Assembly (NCBI RefSeq): GCF_005503015.1 | Contig: NZ_SCOL01000001.1 | Location: forward strand, 124,001-188,000 | Length of the DNA stretch: 64,000 nt | Direction of reading: 5' to 3' | Source: Bacillus sp. E(2018) | Lineage (GTDB): Bacteria; Bacillota; Bacilli; Bacillales; Fictibacillaceae | Part shown: piece by piece, positions 35,053 through 44,709 of the stretch | Layout of the letters: the number at the start of each line of letters is the position of its first letter | Numbering within the stretch: the first letter of the stretch is position 1 | Program-made: the position numbers and the translations under genes | The notes under the pieces: model-generated | Databases searched by the model: none | What the model saw: the letters and a program-made list of their open reading frames with translations, nothing else | Told to the model about the DNA's origin: nothing

Positions 35053-36360
35053 ATGACAAAATACCATTTTATTGGAATTAAAGGGACAGGAATGAGCCCG
35101 TTGGCACAAATCCTTCATGACAATGGTCATGATGTTCAAGGTTCTGATATTGAACAATTTATCTTTACTCAGACAGCACTTGAAGAAAAAAACATTCCAG
35201 TGTTACCGTTTGACAAGAAAAACGTTGAAGAAGGTCAAACGATTATCGCAGGTAATGCTTTTGGCGAACAGCATGAAGAGATTCAAGCTGCAAATGAGAA
35301 AAATATACCTATCCATAGATATCACCATTTCCTTGGAGAGTATCTATCTAACTTTACATCGATTGCAGTGACAGGATCGCATGGAAAAACATCAACAACT
35401 GGTTTATTAGCACATGTTGTTGGTGCTGCGAAGCCTACTTCTTACCTGATCGGTGATGGAACAGGTAAAGGTAGCAAGGGCAGCGAATACTTCGTGTTTG
35501 AAGCATGTGAGTATCGCAGACATTTCTTATCTTATAATCCGGATTACGCGATTATCACAAACATTGATTTTGATCATCCAGATTATTTTTCTGATTTAAA
35601 AGATGTAATCAGTGCATTTCAAGCGATGGCGATGCAGGTGAAAAAGGCGATCATCGCTTGTGGTGATGATGCAAATCTTCAAGAGATTCATGCACAAGTA
35701 CCCGTTGTATTCTATGGCTTTGGTGATCATAATGATTTCCAAGCTAAGAATGTTAATCGTGGTGATGAGGGAACAACGTTTGATGTATTTGTTCGCAACA
35801 CATTTTACGGGACGTTCCAGATTCCTGGATACGGCACACATAATGTATTGAACGCTCTTGCTGTCATTGCGATCTGTCATTATGAAACATTACCTATGGA
35901 TATTATTAAAGAGCAATTAAAGAGCTTTACGGGTGTTAAAAGACGATTCTCCGAAAAATCAGTTGGGGATCAAATCTTGATCGATGATTATGCTCATCAT
36001 CCGACTGAGATTAAAGTAACGATTGAAGCAACAAAGTATAAGTATAAGAATCGTAAAGTGGTAGCGATCTTCCAACCACATACATTCACGCGAACAAAGA
36101 CGTTCTTAGACGAATTTGCAGCAGCCCTAAGTGAAGCGGATCACGTTTACCTCTGTGACATTTTTGGTTCTGCAAGAGAGAATGCTGGGAATCTTTCAAT
36201 TGAGAATTTGATAGAAAAAATCCCTAACGCACAATTCATTACAGAAGATAAAGTGGACGTATTAAAAAAATACAAAGACGGTGTTTTATTGTTCATGGGA
36301 GCTGGAGATATTCAAAAGTTCCAAAGAGCATACGAGGAAACACTGACTGCAAAACCATAA
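35053..36360 (+). CDS. murC: UDP-N-acetylmuramate--L-alanine ligase MurC
   Basis: First amino-acid ligase of peptidoglycan synthesis, adding L-Ala to UDP-MurNAc; 435 residues. The N-terminal nucleotide-sugar loop is [13 protein letters not shown], the ATP P-loop SHGKTSTTG (about residues 106-114), then [15 protein letters not shown] and the C-terminal [11 protein letters not shown]. The ATG at 35053 is preceded by GGAGGG, 6 bases away; the upstream part of the frame is leader. Followed by a strong terminator. Confidence 0.94.
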   Translation: MTKYHFIGIKGTGMSPLAQILHDNGHDVQGSDIEQFIFTQTALEEKNIPVLPFDKKNVEEGQTIIAGNAFGEQHEEIQAANEKNIPIHRYHHFLGEYLSNFTSIAVTGSHGKTSTTGLLAHVVGAAKPTSYLIGDGTGKGSKGSEYFVFEACEYRRHFLSYNPDYAIITNIDFDHPDYFSDLKDVISAFQAMAMQVKKAIIACGDDANLQEIHAQVPVVFYGFGDHNDFQAKNVNRGDEGTTFDVFVRNTFYGTFQIPGYGTHNVLNALAVIAICHYETLPMDIIKEQLKSFTGVKRRFSEKSVGDQILIDDYAHHPTEIKVTIEATKYKYKNRKVVAIFQPHTFTRTKTFLDEFAAALSEADHVYLCDIFGSARENAGNLSIENLIEKIPNAQFITEDKVDVLKKYKDGVLLFMGAGDIQKFQRAYEETLTAKP

Positions 36361-36363
36361 GAA

Positions 36364-36394
36364 AAAAGACTTGCCAGCTGGCAAGTCTTTTTTT
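36364..36394 (+). terminator. Terminator after murC
   Basis: AAAGACTTGCC and GGCAAGTCTTT around AGCT, followed by a T run. Confidence 0.92.
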
Positions 36395-36456
36395 GTATTT
36401 TCATTTGATTTATTCGTGAAAGTTTATACCTGCGAAGACTTATGCTTCATTGATAA

Positions 36457-36540
36457 GTTGATTGTAGTGCAAGGTGGGAGACTCCTGGGGGCTCACCGCA
36501 CGCCCCCCCAGAAAGCGAGCATCCTGGAACGAAAATCAAC
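36457..36540. repeat. Interspersed palindromic element, copy B
   Basis: An 84-base element bounded by GTTGATT and AATCAAC. The centre holds a GC-rich hairpin (CTGGGGG with CCCCCCCAG), unlike the A/T-rich surroundings. The right part GAAAGCGAGCATCCTGGAAC nearly matches copy A at 20086-20128. It lies between the murC terminator and the convergent ampS gene. Confidence 0.75.
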
Positions 36541-36566
36541 TACTTACATGAGCTTTTCTACTAGTA

Positions 36567-37679
36567 TTACTTTAAATTCTCAGGGTTTAATTGCTCTAAT
36601 TCAGGAAGAACGAAAACACCATCTTTACGGATCAATACGTCATCAAAGAAAATTTCTCCGCCACCGTAATCAGGGCGTTGAATCATAACCATATCCCAAT
36701 GGATGTTTGATTCGTTACCGTTATACGCCTCTTCATAAGCCTGACCAGGAGTGAAGTGGAAGCTGCCGTCAATCTTCTCATCGAAAAGAATATCTTTCAT
36801 CGGGTGCTTGATGAATGGGTTAACACCGATTGCAAATTCACCAACGTATCGAGAACCTTCATCCGTATCGAAAATTTTGTTGATACGCTCAGAATCATTA
36901 GCTGTTGCTTTTACAATCTTACCGTTTTCAAACGTTAACTGCACATTTTCAAACGTAAAGCCGTTATAAGGAGATGGCGTGTTATACGAGATTGTTCCGT
37001 TAACCGAATCTTTTACGGGAGCTGTAAACACTTCACCATCAGGTATGTTATTTTGTCCTGAACATTTAATGGATGGAATATCTTTGATCGAGAACGATAG
37101 ATCTGTTCCAGGTCCTGTGATGCGGACTTTATCCGTTTTATCCATCAGATCTTTTAGTGCAGTCATCGCGTCATCCATTTTTCCATAATCAAGGTTACAT
37201 ACTTCAAAATAGAAGTCTTCGAACGCTTCTGTACTCATGCTTGCAGATTGTGCCATAGATGCGTTTGGATAACGAAGCACACACCATTTCGTCTTTTTGA
37301 TACGAATCTTACGGTGCATCGCAAAGATTGTTTTCTCATAAAGTGCCATCTTCTCGGAAGGTACATCAGACATTTCGTTTATGTTGTCACCTGAACGAAG
37401 ACCGATATAGGCATCCATCTGGTTCATAAGATCACCTTCGTGCTTCGCGATCATTTCCATTTGTTCTTCAGTAGCTTGTGTATATTGAGCGCGCATTACA
37501 GAATGGTCTTTTAGTAGAACGAATGGAAAACCTCCTGCAGCATACGCTTCTTGAACAAGTGCGTTTACGAGTTCTTTTTGCAGTCCGAAGTTTTCAATTA
37601 ATACTTTTTCACCTTTTTGCAGGTTTACCGAATATGTAATTAAGTTTTTTGCTAGTTGTTGAATTCTTGGATCTCTCAT
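36567..37679 (-). CDS. ampS: M29-family aminopeptidase
   Basis: A 370-residue metallo-aminopeptidase of the M29 (AmpS/AmpT) family. Typical segments are LAKNLITYSVNLQKGEKVLI at the N-terminus, then GTDLSFSIKD, EVFTAPVKDSVNGTI with a metal-ligand Glu, and the C-terminal GNESNIHWDMVMIQ with the ligand His. It is slightly shorter than the ~410 residues of B. subtilis AmpS, so the symbol is by family only. It probably acts on peptides in the cytosol. It is divergent from ytxG. Confidence 0.85.
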   Translation of the reverse strand: MRDPRIQQLAKNLITYSVNLQKGEKVLIENFGLQKELVNALVQEAYAAGGFPFVLLKDHSVMRAQYTQATEEQMEMIAKHEGDLMNQMDAYIGLRSGDNINEMSDVPSEKMALYEKTIFAMHRKIRIKKTKWCVLRYPNASMAQSASMSTEAFEDFYFEVCNLDYGKMDDAMTALKDLMDKTDKVRITGPGTDLSFSIKDIPSIKCSGQNNIPDGEVFTAPVKDSVNGTISYNTPSPYNGFTFENVQLTFENGKIVKATANDSERINKIFDTDEGSRYVGEFAIGVNPFIKHPMKDILFDEKIDGSFHFTPGQAYEEAYNGNESNIHWDMVMIQRPDYGGGEIFFDDVLIRKDGVFVLPELEQLNPENLK

Positions 37680-37795
37680 GTTGAAGAAGCCCCCTATATA
37701 TTTGATATCTTCTTTATTTTAACTTAATTTAAACAATTTGTAATGTTCTATAAAAGGATTTTAATGAAGTGGTAAAGAATACTATTAAAAAACAC

Positions 37796-37821
37796 GTTTC
37801 CTTTGATAAAAACTCGGGAAA
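37796..37821 (+). promoter_or_regulatory. SigB-type promoter of ytxGHJ
   Basis: GTTTCC (37796-37801), a 14-base spacer and GGGAAA (37816-37821) fit the general-stress sigma-B pattern GTTTAA-N12-15-GGGWAW. The B. subtilis ytxGHJ operon is known to be sigma-B dependent, which supports the reading. Confidence 0.7.
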
Positions 37822-37856
37822 AAGCAATAATATACTTTCAGGAGGTGTCTCGAATA

Positions 37857-38312
37857 ATGGATATCATTATCTCAATCAGTGTAGCATTAGTCGCAGTTGC
37901 ATTTGTCGTACTCGTTTATTTTTTATCAGGGGCTTTGAAATCACTACAAATTACCCTTAATCATGTCGCGGTAACGCTAGAAAGTCTAGAGAAGCAATTA
38001 GATGGCGTAACGCGCGAGACAACCGATTTGCTACATAAAACAAACCAGTTAGCCGAGGATGTTCAAAAGAAATCAGATTCACTTAACAACGTGTTCTCTG
38101 CAGTTCAAGATTTCGGTCAATCCGTTCAAAAGGTGAACCAATCTGTTCGCAAAGTAACAGACCAGATTACGGTTGAAACAGAGCGACAGTCTAAGCAAAT
38201 ATCGCAAGCGGTTCAATGGGGAAATGCAGCATTGAATTTATGGGAAAAATACAAACTCAAAAAATCCAATGTTGAAACAACACAAAGACAATATTCCAGA
38301 GGAGGAGTCTAA
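37857..38312 (+). CDS. ytxG: DUF948 general stress protein YtxG
   Basis: A 151-residue protein with one N-terminal membrane helix (IIISISVALVAVAFVVLVYF, residues 3-22) and a long coiled-coil-like cytosolic part with heptads (LEKQLDGVTRETTDLLHKTN). It matches DUF948 and B. subtilis YtxG. AGGAGGT is 9 bases before the ATG at 37857. First gene of the stress operon; its stop directly abuts the ytxH start. Function unknown. Confidence 0.88.
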   Translation: MDIIISISVALVAVAFVVLVYFLSGALKSLQITLNHVAVTLESLEKQLDGVTRETTDLLHKTNQLAEDVQKKSDSLNNVFSAVQDFGQSVQKVNQSVRKVTDQITVETERQSKQISQAVQWGNAALNLWEKYKLKKSNVETTQRQYSRGGV

Positions 38313-38729
38313 ATGAGCAACAACAACAATCAAAACATTGATAGCAAAGATTTTATTATCGGTGCACTTGTTGGTGGTATGTTAGGGGCTGCCGCAGCGC
38401 TATTATTAGCGCCTAAAGCAGGGAAGGAATTGCGAAGCGATCTGAATGAACAAGCCGTTTATTTAAAGGATAAAAGTAACGAGATCTCTCATTTGGCTCG
38501 TGAAAAATCCTCAAACATTGTGAAGACAGTGTCTGAGCAATCTAATCAAGTTGCAACAAAGGTAAAGGATCTTACTTCAAACCTTCGCAAAGATATCGAT
38601 AAATGGCGTGCGAAAGAAGAAGAAAACGCGTCAGAACTGTATGGTGAAATTACAGATGATATCCAAGATGAAGGCAAATTAGACTTCGACCCTGCAAATG
38701 AGCAAGAATTAGTAGAGCAAAAATATTGA
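38313..38729 (+). CDS. ytxH: YtxH-like general stress protein
   Basis: A 138-residue protein with the YtxH signature: a glycine/alanine-rich membrane segment FIIGALVGGMLGAAAALLLA followed by PKAGKELRSDLNEQ. The rest is a charged, helical tail ending in acidic residues. AGAGGAGG overlaps the end of ytxG, so translation is coupled. In B. subtilis it is made on stress; its action is not known. Confidence 0.88.
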   Translation: MSNNNNQNIDSKDFIIGALVGGMLGAAAALLLAPKAGKELRSDLNEQAVYLKDKSNEISHLAREKSSNIVKTVSEQSNQVATKVKDLTSNLRKDIDKWRAKEEENASELYGEITDDIQDEGKLDFDPANEQELVEQKY

Positions 38730-38811
38730 TAAGTATGGTGTGAATATGAAAAGATAAGAAAAAGAACTTGTTTCTTTTTCTTTTCTTTTTATTATGGAGG
38801 TAGAAATCGAT

Positions 38812-39150
38812 ATGTCACTTATTCAATTACAAAACGAACAAGATTGGAATCTAGTAAAAGAACAAAGAAACCGTATTATTCTGATGAAAAATAGTACAAC
38901 ATGTCCTGTAAGTCATGAAGCTTTTAAAGAATTTCAAAAGTTTGCTGCAGATAACGAGAACGAAACATTGTATTATTTAAATGTCCAAGATGCAAGATCA
39001 CTCAGTAATGCGATTGCAGAGCAAACAGGAGTGAAGCACGAATCTCCTCAAGTACTAATCTTCGAAGGGGATAATGTGGTTTGGCATGCTTCACATTGGA
39101 ACATAACAAATAAAAAACTTGCGCAAGCGAATGGAACAACAAAAGCGTAG
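38812..39150 (+). CDS. ytxJ: Bacillithiol-system redox protein YtxJ
   Basis: A 112-residue thioredoxin-like, monothiol protein. The single active-site Cys is in MKNSTTCPVSHEAFKEF and the cis-Pro region is KHESPQVLIFEGD. It is assigned to bacillithiol-linked thiol exchange by family. I prefer the ATG at 38812, with GGAGGT 10 bases upstream, over the one at 38794, which overlaps it. A weak A/T-rich hairpin near 38755-38790 precedes it and might reduce expression relative to ytxGH. Confidence 0.88.
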   Translation: MSLIQLQNEQDWNLVKEQRNRIILMKNSTTCPVSHEAFKEFQKFAADNENETLYYLNVQDARSLSNAIAEQTGVKHESPQVLIFEGDNVVWHASHWNITNKKLAQANGTTKA

Positions 39151-39169
39151 CCAATTGCTACGCTTTTTT
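39141..39169. terminator. Bidirectional terminator between ytxJ and the FtsA-like gene
   Basis: AAAAGCGTAGC and GCTACGCTTTTTT form the stem. The ytxJ stop codon lies inside the left arm. Confidence 0.88.
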
Positions 39170-39177
39170 CTTCGTTT

Positions 39178-41331
39178 TTAAATAAGTACTTCAAATTTTA
39201 ATAACAGTTTATCCCCTGTTTGAATCTCGGTTTGAAAGCCCGCCTTTTCACCATTCTTTAATAGAATTAAGCTCTCTCCAGGCTGTGGTTGAAGTGTTAG
39301 TTCCACCTCTGTAAATACATCCTGAAAAATAAATGGTTGTTGATCTGTCTTCTTCATCACAAGTCTTTCCTGAGTATGAAGAACGGAATCTGAACGAAGC
39401 TTTTCATCTTCCCGGTAAAAGGTATAGAGTGGCCGGACAAGGGTTACTTTTTCTTCGTTAAAAATAACCGTACATGACTGATGCAGATTCAGGTCTAGAG
39501 CATCCGTTACATGTTTCAAAGTTACTTGCTCCTCTTCAGTACGGTGATACTCAAGTCGGTCTCCATCATGCCAGGTTGTATGCAATTTAACACTTTGCTC
39601 GTTCAGATGCACCGAATCAGTGAGCTTTGTTGGAAGGCTAAGAGGCTTACCATCTACAAAAACAGTAAAATGAGAACGTTTTGTTTCAATACTCCACTCT
39701 TTTAAATCAAATAGATCTGAAAGGGTTGAAGGGAAACGATAATAGCAATCATCTCTATCGTTTACTAACGTATCTGAGCTTACGCGTTTCTCATTAATAA
39801 AATAATGAGTTTCAAACGTTTCAGCTTCACCGTTCACCCATAACGTTTTTACAGAGTGGTTGTCATAAGCATCTTGAATGGAAATCACTGCATCCTCGCC
39901 ATTATGTCCAGCTTCATAATGAATCATAGCACCCTCTAAGACTTCATCTAACAACGTACAAGGAACACCATTCATCTCTATTGATGGCGCTGTGCCAATC
40001 TTTCCTTTAAACATCTTCACTTCGTCATTCAACCGAACCATCAATCCTAATCCTGGTTTGCCGTAAAGTTTTGAAAGATCCGCTCCACCAGCAATCAAAG
40101 CATCACCAATCGTAAGTTTTTTCACTTGAAACAAGCGTATTGTTTTTCCATTCACAGAAACCGTTACATATTTAACGGGGTTTTCTTTGGCTGCGATTCC
40201 AATCCCTACAGGAGTTACAAGTTCAGGACCTTCTTCTATTGATGAAGGGATCAAGGATTGGATGGCGTTAAGGCCGCGAATCGCTACTCGCTCAATAGGC
40301 AGATCTAGCTTTTCAGCCACTTTTTCATGTAATAGAGGCGTTAGACTGCCTCCTCCTACAAGCATGATTGCCTGAGGTGCTTTGGCGTTTAACTGAAGGA
40401 TTTCATTTGTGATTCCTTCTGCTAAACTTTCTATGGAGGATGAGACCGTCGAAATCACTTCTGATGTGTCTTTTTGTGAGGGAAAACCTAAGATATCAGT
40501 ATAGGTTACAACGGTTTCTTTTATTAACGAACGTTTAAGCTGCTCAGCTACAGGAAAGTCCAACAAAAGAGCAGAGCTAACGGCTTCTGTAATTTCATCA
40601 CCTGCCACCGGAACCATTCCATAAGCAATAACTGTTCCTTGTGCGGTAATCGCGATATCTGAAGTACCTGCACCAATATCTACAAGAGCTACATTTAGCT
40701 TCCTCATTGAAGAAGGGATCAGCACGTTGATGGCTGCGATCGGCTCTAAAGTCAGAGCTTCCATCTCAAGTCCTGCTTCGTCTAGAGCTTTCATTAAAGA
40801 ATCAACAACGACTCTTGGCAAGAATGTAGCAATAACTTCTACACTAGCCGTTTTTCCTTGCTGACCGATAAAGCTTCCAATCTCATGCTCATCGAGGTAA
40901 TAATGCAGAACGGAATATCCAACGCAATCGTAGAGTAAATTGGAGTTCTCATCTAATAAACGGGCTAACTGATATTGAGCTTGCTGAACGGCTGCAAGTT
41001 CCATATGAATCACTTCTTCATGCGAAGAGATATCACCAAGTGAAAGATCTTTGTCAGAACGGCCTTTCACGGTCTTAAGAGCTCGTCCTGCTGCAGCAAC
41101 ACAAACCTTTGTAAGTGGACCGACTTCAAGTTCGAGCTGATCTTTAATCGTCCTGATCACTTTAGCCACAGCAGGTATATGGTGAATCTGACCATCAAGC
41201 ATAGAACGTTCTTCATGTTCGATTATTTTCTTATGTAAAATCTCATACTTTCCATTTTCATGCTGTTTTAAAATCATACCGACCACAGAACGTGTACCGA
41301 TATCTAATGCGAATAAAAGATTTTTGTCCAC
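39178..41331 (-). CDS. FtsA/PilM-like actin-fold ATPase with long C-terminal extension
   Basis: A 717-residue protein. Residues 1-385 are an FtsA/PilM-type actin fold: phosphate-1 loop FALDIGTRSVVGMIL (7-21), phosphate-2 VALVDIGAGTSDIAI (214-228) and adenosine motif IMLVGGGSLTPLL (322-334). Residues 386-717 are a separate, beta-rich tail with repeated NGK/NGE-DGD turns that I do not recognise. It lacks the C-terminal membrane-binding helix of FtsA. The start is a GTG with GAGGTG upstream. It is an isolated gene, and I infer a role in division or the envelope only from the fold. Confidence 0.75.
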   Translation of the reverse strand: MDKNLLFALDIGTRSVVGMILKQHENGKYEILHKKIIEHEERSMLDGQIHHIPAVAKVIRTIKDQLELEVGPLTKVCVAAAGRALKTVKGRSDKDLSLGDISSHEEVIHMELAAVQQAQYQLARLLDENSNLLYDCVGYSVLHYYLDEHEIGSFIGQQGKTASVEVIATFLPRVVVDSLMKALDEAGLEMEALTLEPIAAINVLIPSSMRKLNVALVDIGAGTSDIAITAQGTVIAYGMVPVAGDEITEAVSSALLLDFPVAEQLKRSLIKETVVTYTDILGFPSQKDTSEVISTVSSSIESLAEGITNEILQLNAKAPQAIMLVGGGSLTPLLHEKVAEKLDLPIERVAIRGLNAIQSLIPSSIEEGPELVTPVGIGIAAKENPVKYVTVSVNGKTIRLFQVKKLTIGDALIAGGADLSKLYGKPGLGLMVRLNDEVKMFKGKIGTAPSIEMNGVPCTLLDEVLEGAMIHYEAGHNGEDAVISIQDAYDNHSVKTLWVNGEAETFETHYFINEKRVSSDTLVNDRDDCYYRFPSTLSDLFDLKEWSIETKRSHFTVFVDGKPLSLPTKLTDSVHLNEQSVKLHTTWHDGDRLEYHRTEEEQVTLKHVTDALDLNLHQSCTVIFNEEKVTLVRPLYTFYREDEKLRSDSVLHTQERLVMKKTDQQPFIFQDVFTEVELTLQPQPGESLILLKNGEKAGFQTEIQTGDKLLLKFEVLI

Positions 41332-41450
41332 GAAGGCACCTCTTTTTGTTACGATAGATGTATAGGTAGTCCTATAAGTGATAGAAAACGTCCTAATTAT
41401 TAGAAATGTATCATATTTCTTACATTATATAAATACTGAGGTGCTCATAT

Positions 41451-42539
41451 ATGAATCATCTAGAGTTAAACACGTTACGAACCGAGCTTGATGATGTAAA
41501 TAGAGAATTGTTAGCGTTAATCAATAAACGAGGTGAGCTTGTTCAGCAAATCGGTAAGATTAAATCTGATCAAGGCATGAAGAAGTACGATCCTGTTAGA
41601 GAAAGACATATGTTAGATCTCGTTTCATCAGAAAACCGAGGACCCTTTGAAACGAGTACACTTCACCATCTTTTTAAAGAAATTTTTAAAGCCGGCCTCG
41701 AATTACAAGAAGTAGATCACAAAAAAGAGCTTCTCGTCTCGAGAAAACAAAGACCTGAAGATACGATTATTGCTGTTAAAGGGATGGAGATCGGAAACGG
41801 AAATCCTATTCTAATTGCTGGACCGTGTGCTGTAGAGAGCTATGAACAAACAGCTTCTGTAGCAGAGGCTGTAACAAAGAATGGTGTGAGATTATTACGC
41901 GGTGGAGCGTTTAAACCACGAACGTCCCCTTATGATTTCCAAGGATTAGGAGTGGAAGGACTACAGATTCTGAAAAAAGTAGCAGATGAATACAATTGTG
42001 CAGTGATCAGTGAAATCGTCCATCCACAAGATCTTGAGATGGCATGTGATTATTTGGACATCATTCAAATTGGTGCTAGGAACATGCAGAACTACGAACT
42101 TCTAAAAGCAGCTGGAAAGATTAATAAACCTGTTCTATTAAAAAGAGGTCTTGCTGCAACGCTTGATGAGTTCATCAACTCAGCTGAATATATCATGTCA
42201 CAAGGAAACGGGCAGATCATTCTCTGTGAAAGAGGTATTCGAACGTATGAACGAGCGACGCGAAACACGTTGGATATTACAGCTGTACCGATTTTAAAAC
42301 AAGAAACCCATCTGCCTGTATTTGTAGATGTAACGCATTCGACAGGTAGAAAAGATTTGCTTCTACCGGCTGCAAAGGCGGCTTTTGCGATCGGGGCAGA
42401 TGGAGTAATGGCAGAAGTACATCCAGATCCAGCCGTAGCTTTATCGGATGCTGCACAGCAGATGAACATCGAAGAATTTCAAGGATTTGTTGAAGAACTT
42501 GTTTCTTCTCGTTTCCTTAAATTAAATCAGATGGTTTAA
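41451..42539 (+). CDS. aroA: DAHP synthase / chorismate mutase AroA (B. subtilis naming)
   Basis: Bifunctional entry enzyme of aromatic amino acid synthesis; 362 residues. An AroQ-type chorismate mutase ([20 protein letters not shown], residues 1-90) is fused to a type I-beta DAHP synthase with [38 protein letters not shown] and DVTHSTG. The mutase domain makes it sensitive to chorismate or prephenate in the family. The symbol follows B. subtilis and is not EPSP synthase. Followed by ccpA as in B. subtilis. Confidence 0.95.
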   Translation: MNHLELNTLRTELDDVNRELLALINKRGELVQQIGKIKSDQGMKKYDPVRERHMLDLVSSENRGPFETSTLHHLFKEIFKAGLELQEVDHKKELLVSRKQRPEDTIIAVKGMEIGNGNPILIAGPCAVESYEQTASVAEAVTKNGVRLLRGGAFKPRTSPYDFQGLGVEGLQILKKVADEYNCAVISEIVHPQDLEMACDYLDIIQIGARNMQNYELLKAAGKINKPVLLKRGLAATLDEFINSAEYIMSQGNGQIILCERGIRTYERATRNTLDITAVPILKQETHLPVFVDVTHSTGRKDLLLPAAKAAFAIGADGVMAEVHPDPAVALSDAAQQMNIEEFQGFVEELVSSRFLKLNQMV

Positions 42540-42553
42540 TAAATGATAACAAA

Positions 42554-42591
42554 GAACCGGTCAGCTTATGTGAAAATGCTGCCGGTTTTTT
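42554..42591 (+). terminator. Terminator after aroA
   Basis: AACCGGTCAGC and GCTGCCGGTT pair with one bulged base, followed by a T run. Confidence 0.85.
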
Positions 42592-42719
42592 CTATAAGAA
42601 CAACCACTCTGAAAAAGTGTATGAATCTGCCTATTTTCGCCAAAAATAAGTAAAATAGGATCATTTTATTTTATTCTTTTTTTAATGTATGAATAAATGG
42701 TGAAACATGTCTCTATTCG

Positions 42720-42748
42720 TTGCCTACTTTACTACTTTATCGTATGAT
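42720..42748 (+). promoter_or_regulatory. Sigma-A promoter of ccpA
   Basis: TTGCCT (42720-42725), a 17-base spacer and TATGAT (42743-42748), 50 bases before the ccpA start. Confidence 0.7.
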
Positions 42749-42797
42749 AATAGCATTACATAGCTGTCGGATATGCAGTATATAAGGAGGATTTTTT

Positions 42798-43799
42798 TTG
42801 AATACAACAATTTATGATGTAGCTCGTGAGGCAGGTGTCTCAATGGCAACGGTTTCTCGTGTTGTTAACGGAAACCCAAACGTCAAGCCATCTACTAGAA
42901 AGAAAGTACTTGAAGCAATTGAAAGGTTAGGTTACCGCCCGAACGCTGTAGCCCGTGGACTAGCAAGCAAGAAAACAACAACGGTCGGTGTAATCATTCC
43001 AGATATCTCTAGCATCTTTTTTGCGGAATTAGCTCGTGGTATTGAAGATATTGCAACCATGTATAAGTACAACATTATCCTTTGTAACTCTGATCAGAAC
43101 AAGGATAAAGAAATCCATCTTTTAAACACTTTATTAGGTAAGCAAGTGGATGGAATTGTATTCATGGGCGGGAAAATCACAGAAGAACATGTGGAAGAAT
43201 TCAAACGTGCAGCTGTTCCAATCGTTATGGCAGCTACAGTGGATATGAACGAGGAAGTTCCATCTGTAAACATCGACTATCAAAATGCTGTTTATGAAGC
43301 GGTCTCTCACTTGCTTGAAAAAGGTCATTCTTCTGTTGCGATGGTAACAGGACCACTTGAAGACCCAATCAACGGCTATTATAAGTTTAATGGATACCGT
43401 AAAGCGTTAGAAGAGCATGGTAAGAAGGTTGATGAAAGTCAAGTATTCGTTGGTGAATACACGTATGATTCTGGAATTGAAGCGATTGAAAGCTTCTTAG
43501 ATAGTGGAAACAAACCTTCAGCCGTTTTTGTAGGTACAGATGAGATGGCACTAGGTGTGATTCATGGTGCTCAAGACCGTGGTTTGAGCGTTCCAGAAGA
43601 TCTTGAAGTAATCGGATTCGATAATACAAGACTGGCTACGATGGTTCGTCCAACATTATCAACGGTCGTTCAACCTATGTATGATATAGGAGCAGTAGCG
43701 ATGCGCTTGTTAACAAAATTGATGAACAAAGAAACGGTTGAAGAACATACGGTAGTATTGCCTCATCGTATTCAATTCAGAGATTCTACAAAACAATAA
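42798..43799 (+). CDS. ccpA: Catabolite control protein A
   Basis: LacI-family global regulator of carbon catabolite repression; with HPr-Ser-P it binds cre sites. The 333-residue protein has the helix-turn-helix [22 protein letters not shown] and hinge [19 protein letters not shown], then a periplasmic-binding-protein fold ([26 protein letters not shown]). The start is a TTG with AAGGAGG 7 bases upstream. Its gene is about 3.5 kb from a candidate target site at 47235-47248. Confidence 0.95.
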   Translation: MNTTIYDVAREAGVSMATVSRVVNGNPNVKPSTRKKVLEAIERLGYRPNAVARGLASKKTTTVGVIIPDISSIFFAELARGIEDIATMYKYNIILCNSDQNKDKEIHLLNTLLGKQVDGIVFMGGKITEEHVEEFKRAAVPIVMAATVDMNEEVPSVNIDYQNAVYEAVSHLLEKGHSSVAMVTGPLEDPINGYYKFNGYRKALEEHGKKVDESQVFVGEYTYDSGIEAIESFLDSGNKPSAVFVGTDEMALGVIHGAQDRGLSVPEDLEVIGFDNTRLATMVRPTLSTVVQPMYDIGAVAMRLLTKLMNKETVEEHTVVLPHRIQFRDSTKQ

Positions 43800-43820
43800 C
43801 GAAGTGTTGAGGTGGGCGAA

Positions 43821-44522
43821 GTGAGAATTGGCATCATCGGTGCTATGGACGAGGAAATCGTTTATATGAAAGAAGCACTGGATATCTATGGGGAAAGCGT
43901 ATTTGCTCAAAATAAATTTTATGAGGGTACACATCATAACAAAGAGATCGTTTTATGTAAGTCTGGCGTAGGGAAAGTTAACGCAGCGATTACCACTCAG
44001 ATTCTTATCGATCGCTTTCAAGTCACTCATGTTCTTTTTACTGGAGTAGCAGGTGCACTTGACCCTGAACTAGAAGTAGGAGACATTGTGATTTCATCAA
44101 GTGCGATGCAGCATGACATGGATGCTTCTGCATTGAGTCCTGATTTTCCAAAAGGAACGATTCCGATGTTTGCTTTCGATTCTGAGTTTAGAGCAGATGC
44201 TCAATTAGTAAAACTTGCAGAAGCTGCGGCAGAACGATTACAAGGACCGCAAGTGAAGATTGGAAAAGTACTGAGCGGGGATCAATTTATTGCTGATCGT
44301 GAACTGGTTGAAGTATATTCTACTCTTTTTAATGGAACTTGCATTGAAATGGAAGGATCAGCAGTAGCTCAAGCTGCATTCTTAAATGAAGTTCCGTTCG
44401 TAATCATCCGTTCGATCTCTGATAAAGCAAATGGTGATGCACCAGCAAGCTTTGCCGAATTCACCGCTTTAGCAGCACGACGTTCGTCAGATATGGTTGA
44501 AACCATTATTGAATCATTATAG
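43821..44522 (+). CDS. mtnN: 5'-methylthioadenosine/S-adenosylhomocysteine nucleosidase
   Basis: Cleaves the toxic by-products methylthioadenosine and S-adenosylhomocysteine to adenine plus a sugar thiol; 233 residues. Typical segments are IGIIGAMDEEI with the catalytic Glu, FTGVAGALDP, the substrate-binding CIEMEGSAVAQAA and RSISDKANGDA with the catalytic Asp. The GTG at 43821 has GAGGTG 6 bases upstream. In B. subtilis motPS follow ccpA; here mtnN follows after 21 bases. Confidence 0.92.
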   Translation: MRIGIIGAMDEEIVYMKEALDIYGESVFAQNKFYEGTHHNKEIVLCKSGVGKVNAAITTQILIDRFQVTHVLFTGVAGALDPELEVGDIVISSSAMQHDMDASALSPDFPKGTIPMFAFDSEFRADAQLVKLAEAAAERLQGPQVKIGKVLSGDQFIADRELVEVYSTLFNGTCIEMEGSAVAQAAFLNEVPFVIIRSISDKANGDAPASFAEFTALAARRSSDMVETIIESL

Positions 44523-44537
44523 AAGGCTACATTGGAG

Positions 44538-44570
44538 AACTGATCTGTCAATCGATGGGTCAGTTTTTTT
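44538..44570 (+). terminator. Terminator after mtnN
   Basis: AACTGA and TCAGTT pair at the base of an imperfect stem, followed by seven T residues. Confidence 0.8.
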
Positions 44571-44677
44571 GATTGTAGTTTTTTCTACAGTGGATATATT
44601 TCGATTACCGTGAAATTATGAACATGCACATTAAAATGTGTGTATTCTAAAGCTATTTTTAGGCTTAGTAACATAGA

Positions 44678-44708
44678 AAAAGAGGACTAAACGATATAGT
44701 CCTCTTTC
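44678..44708 (-). terminator. Terminator after acuC
   Basis: AGAGGACTA (44681-44689) and TAGTCCTCT (44697-44705) form the stem, with a T run on the minus strand. Confidence 0.88.
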
Positions 44709-44709
44709 G

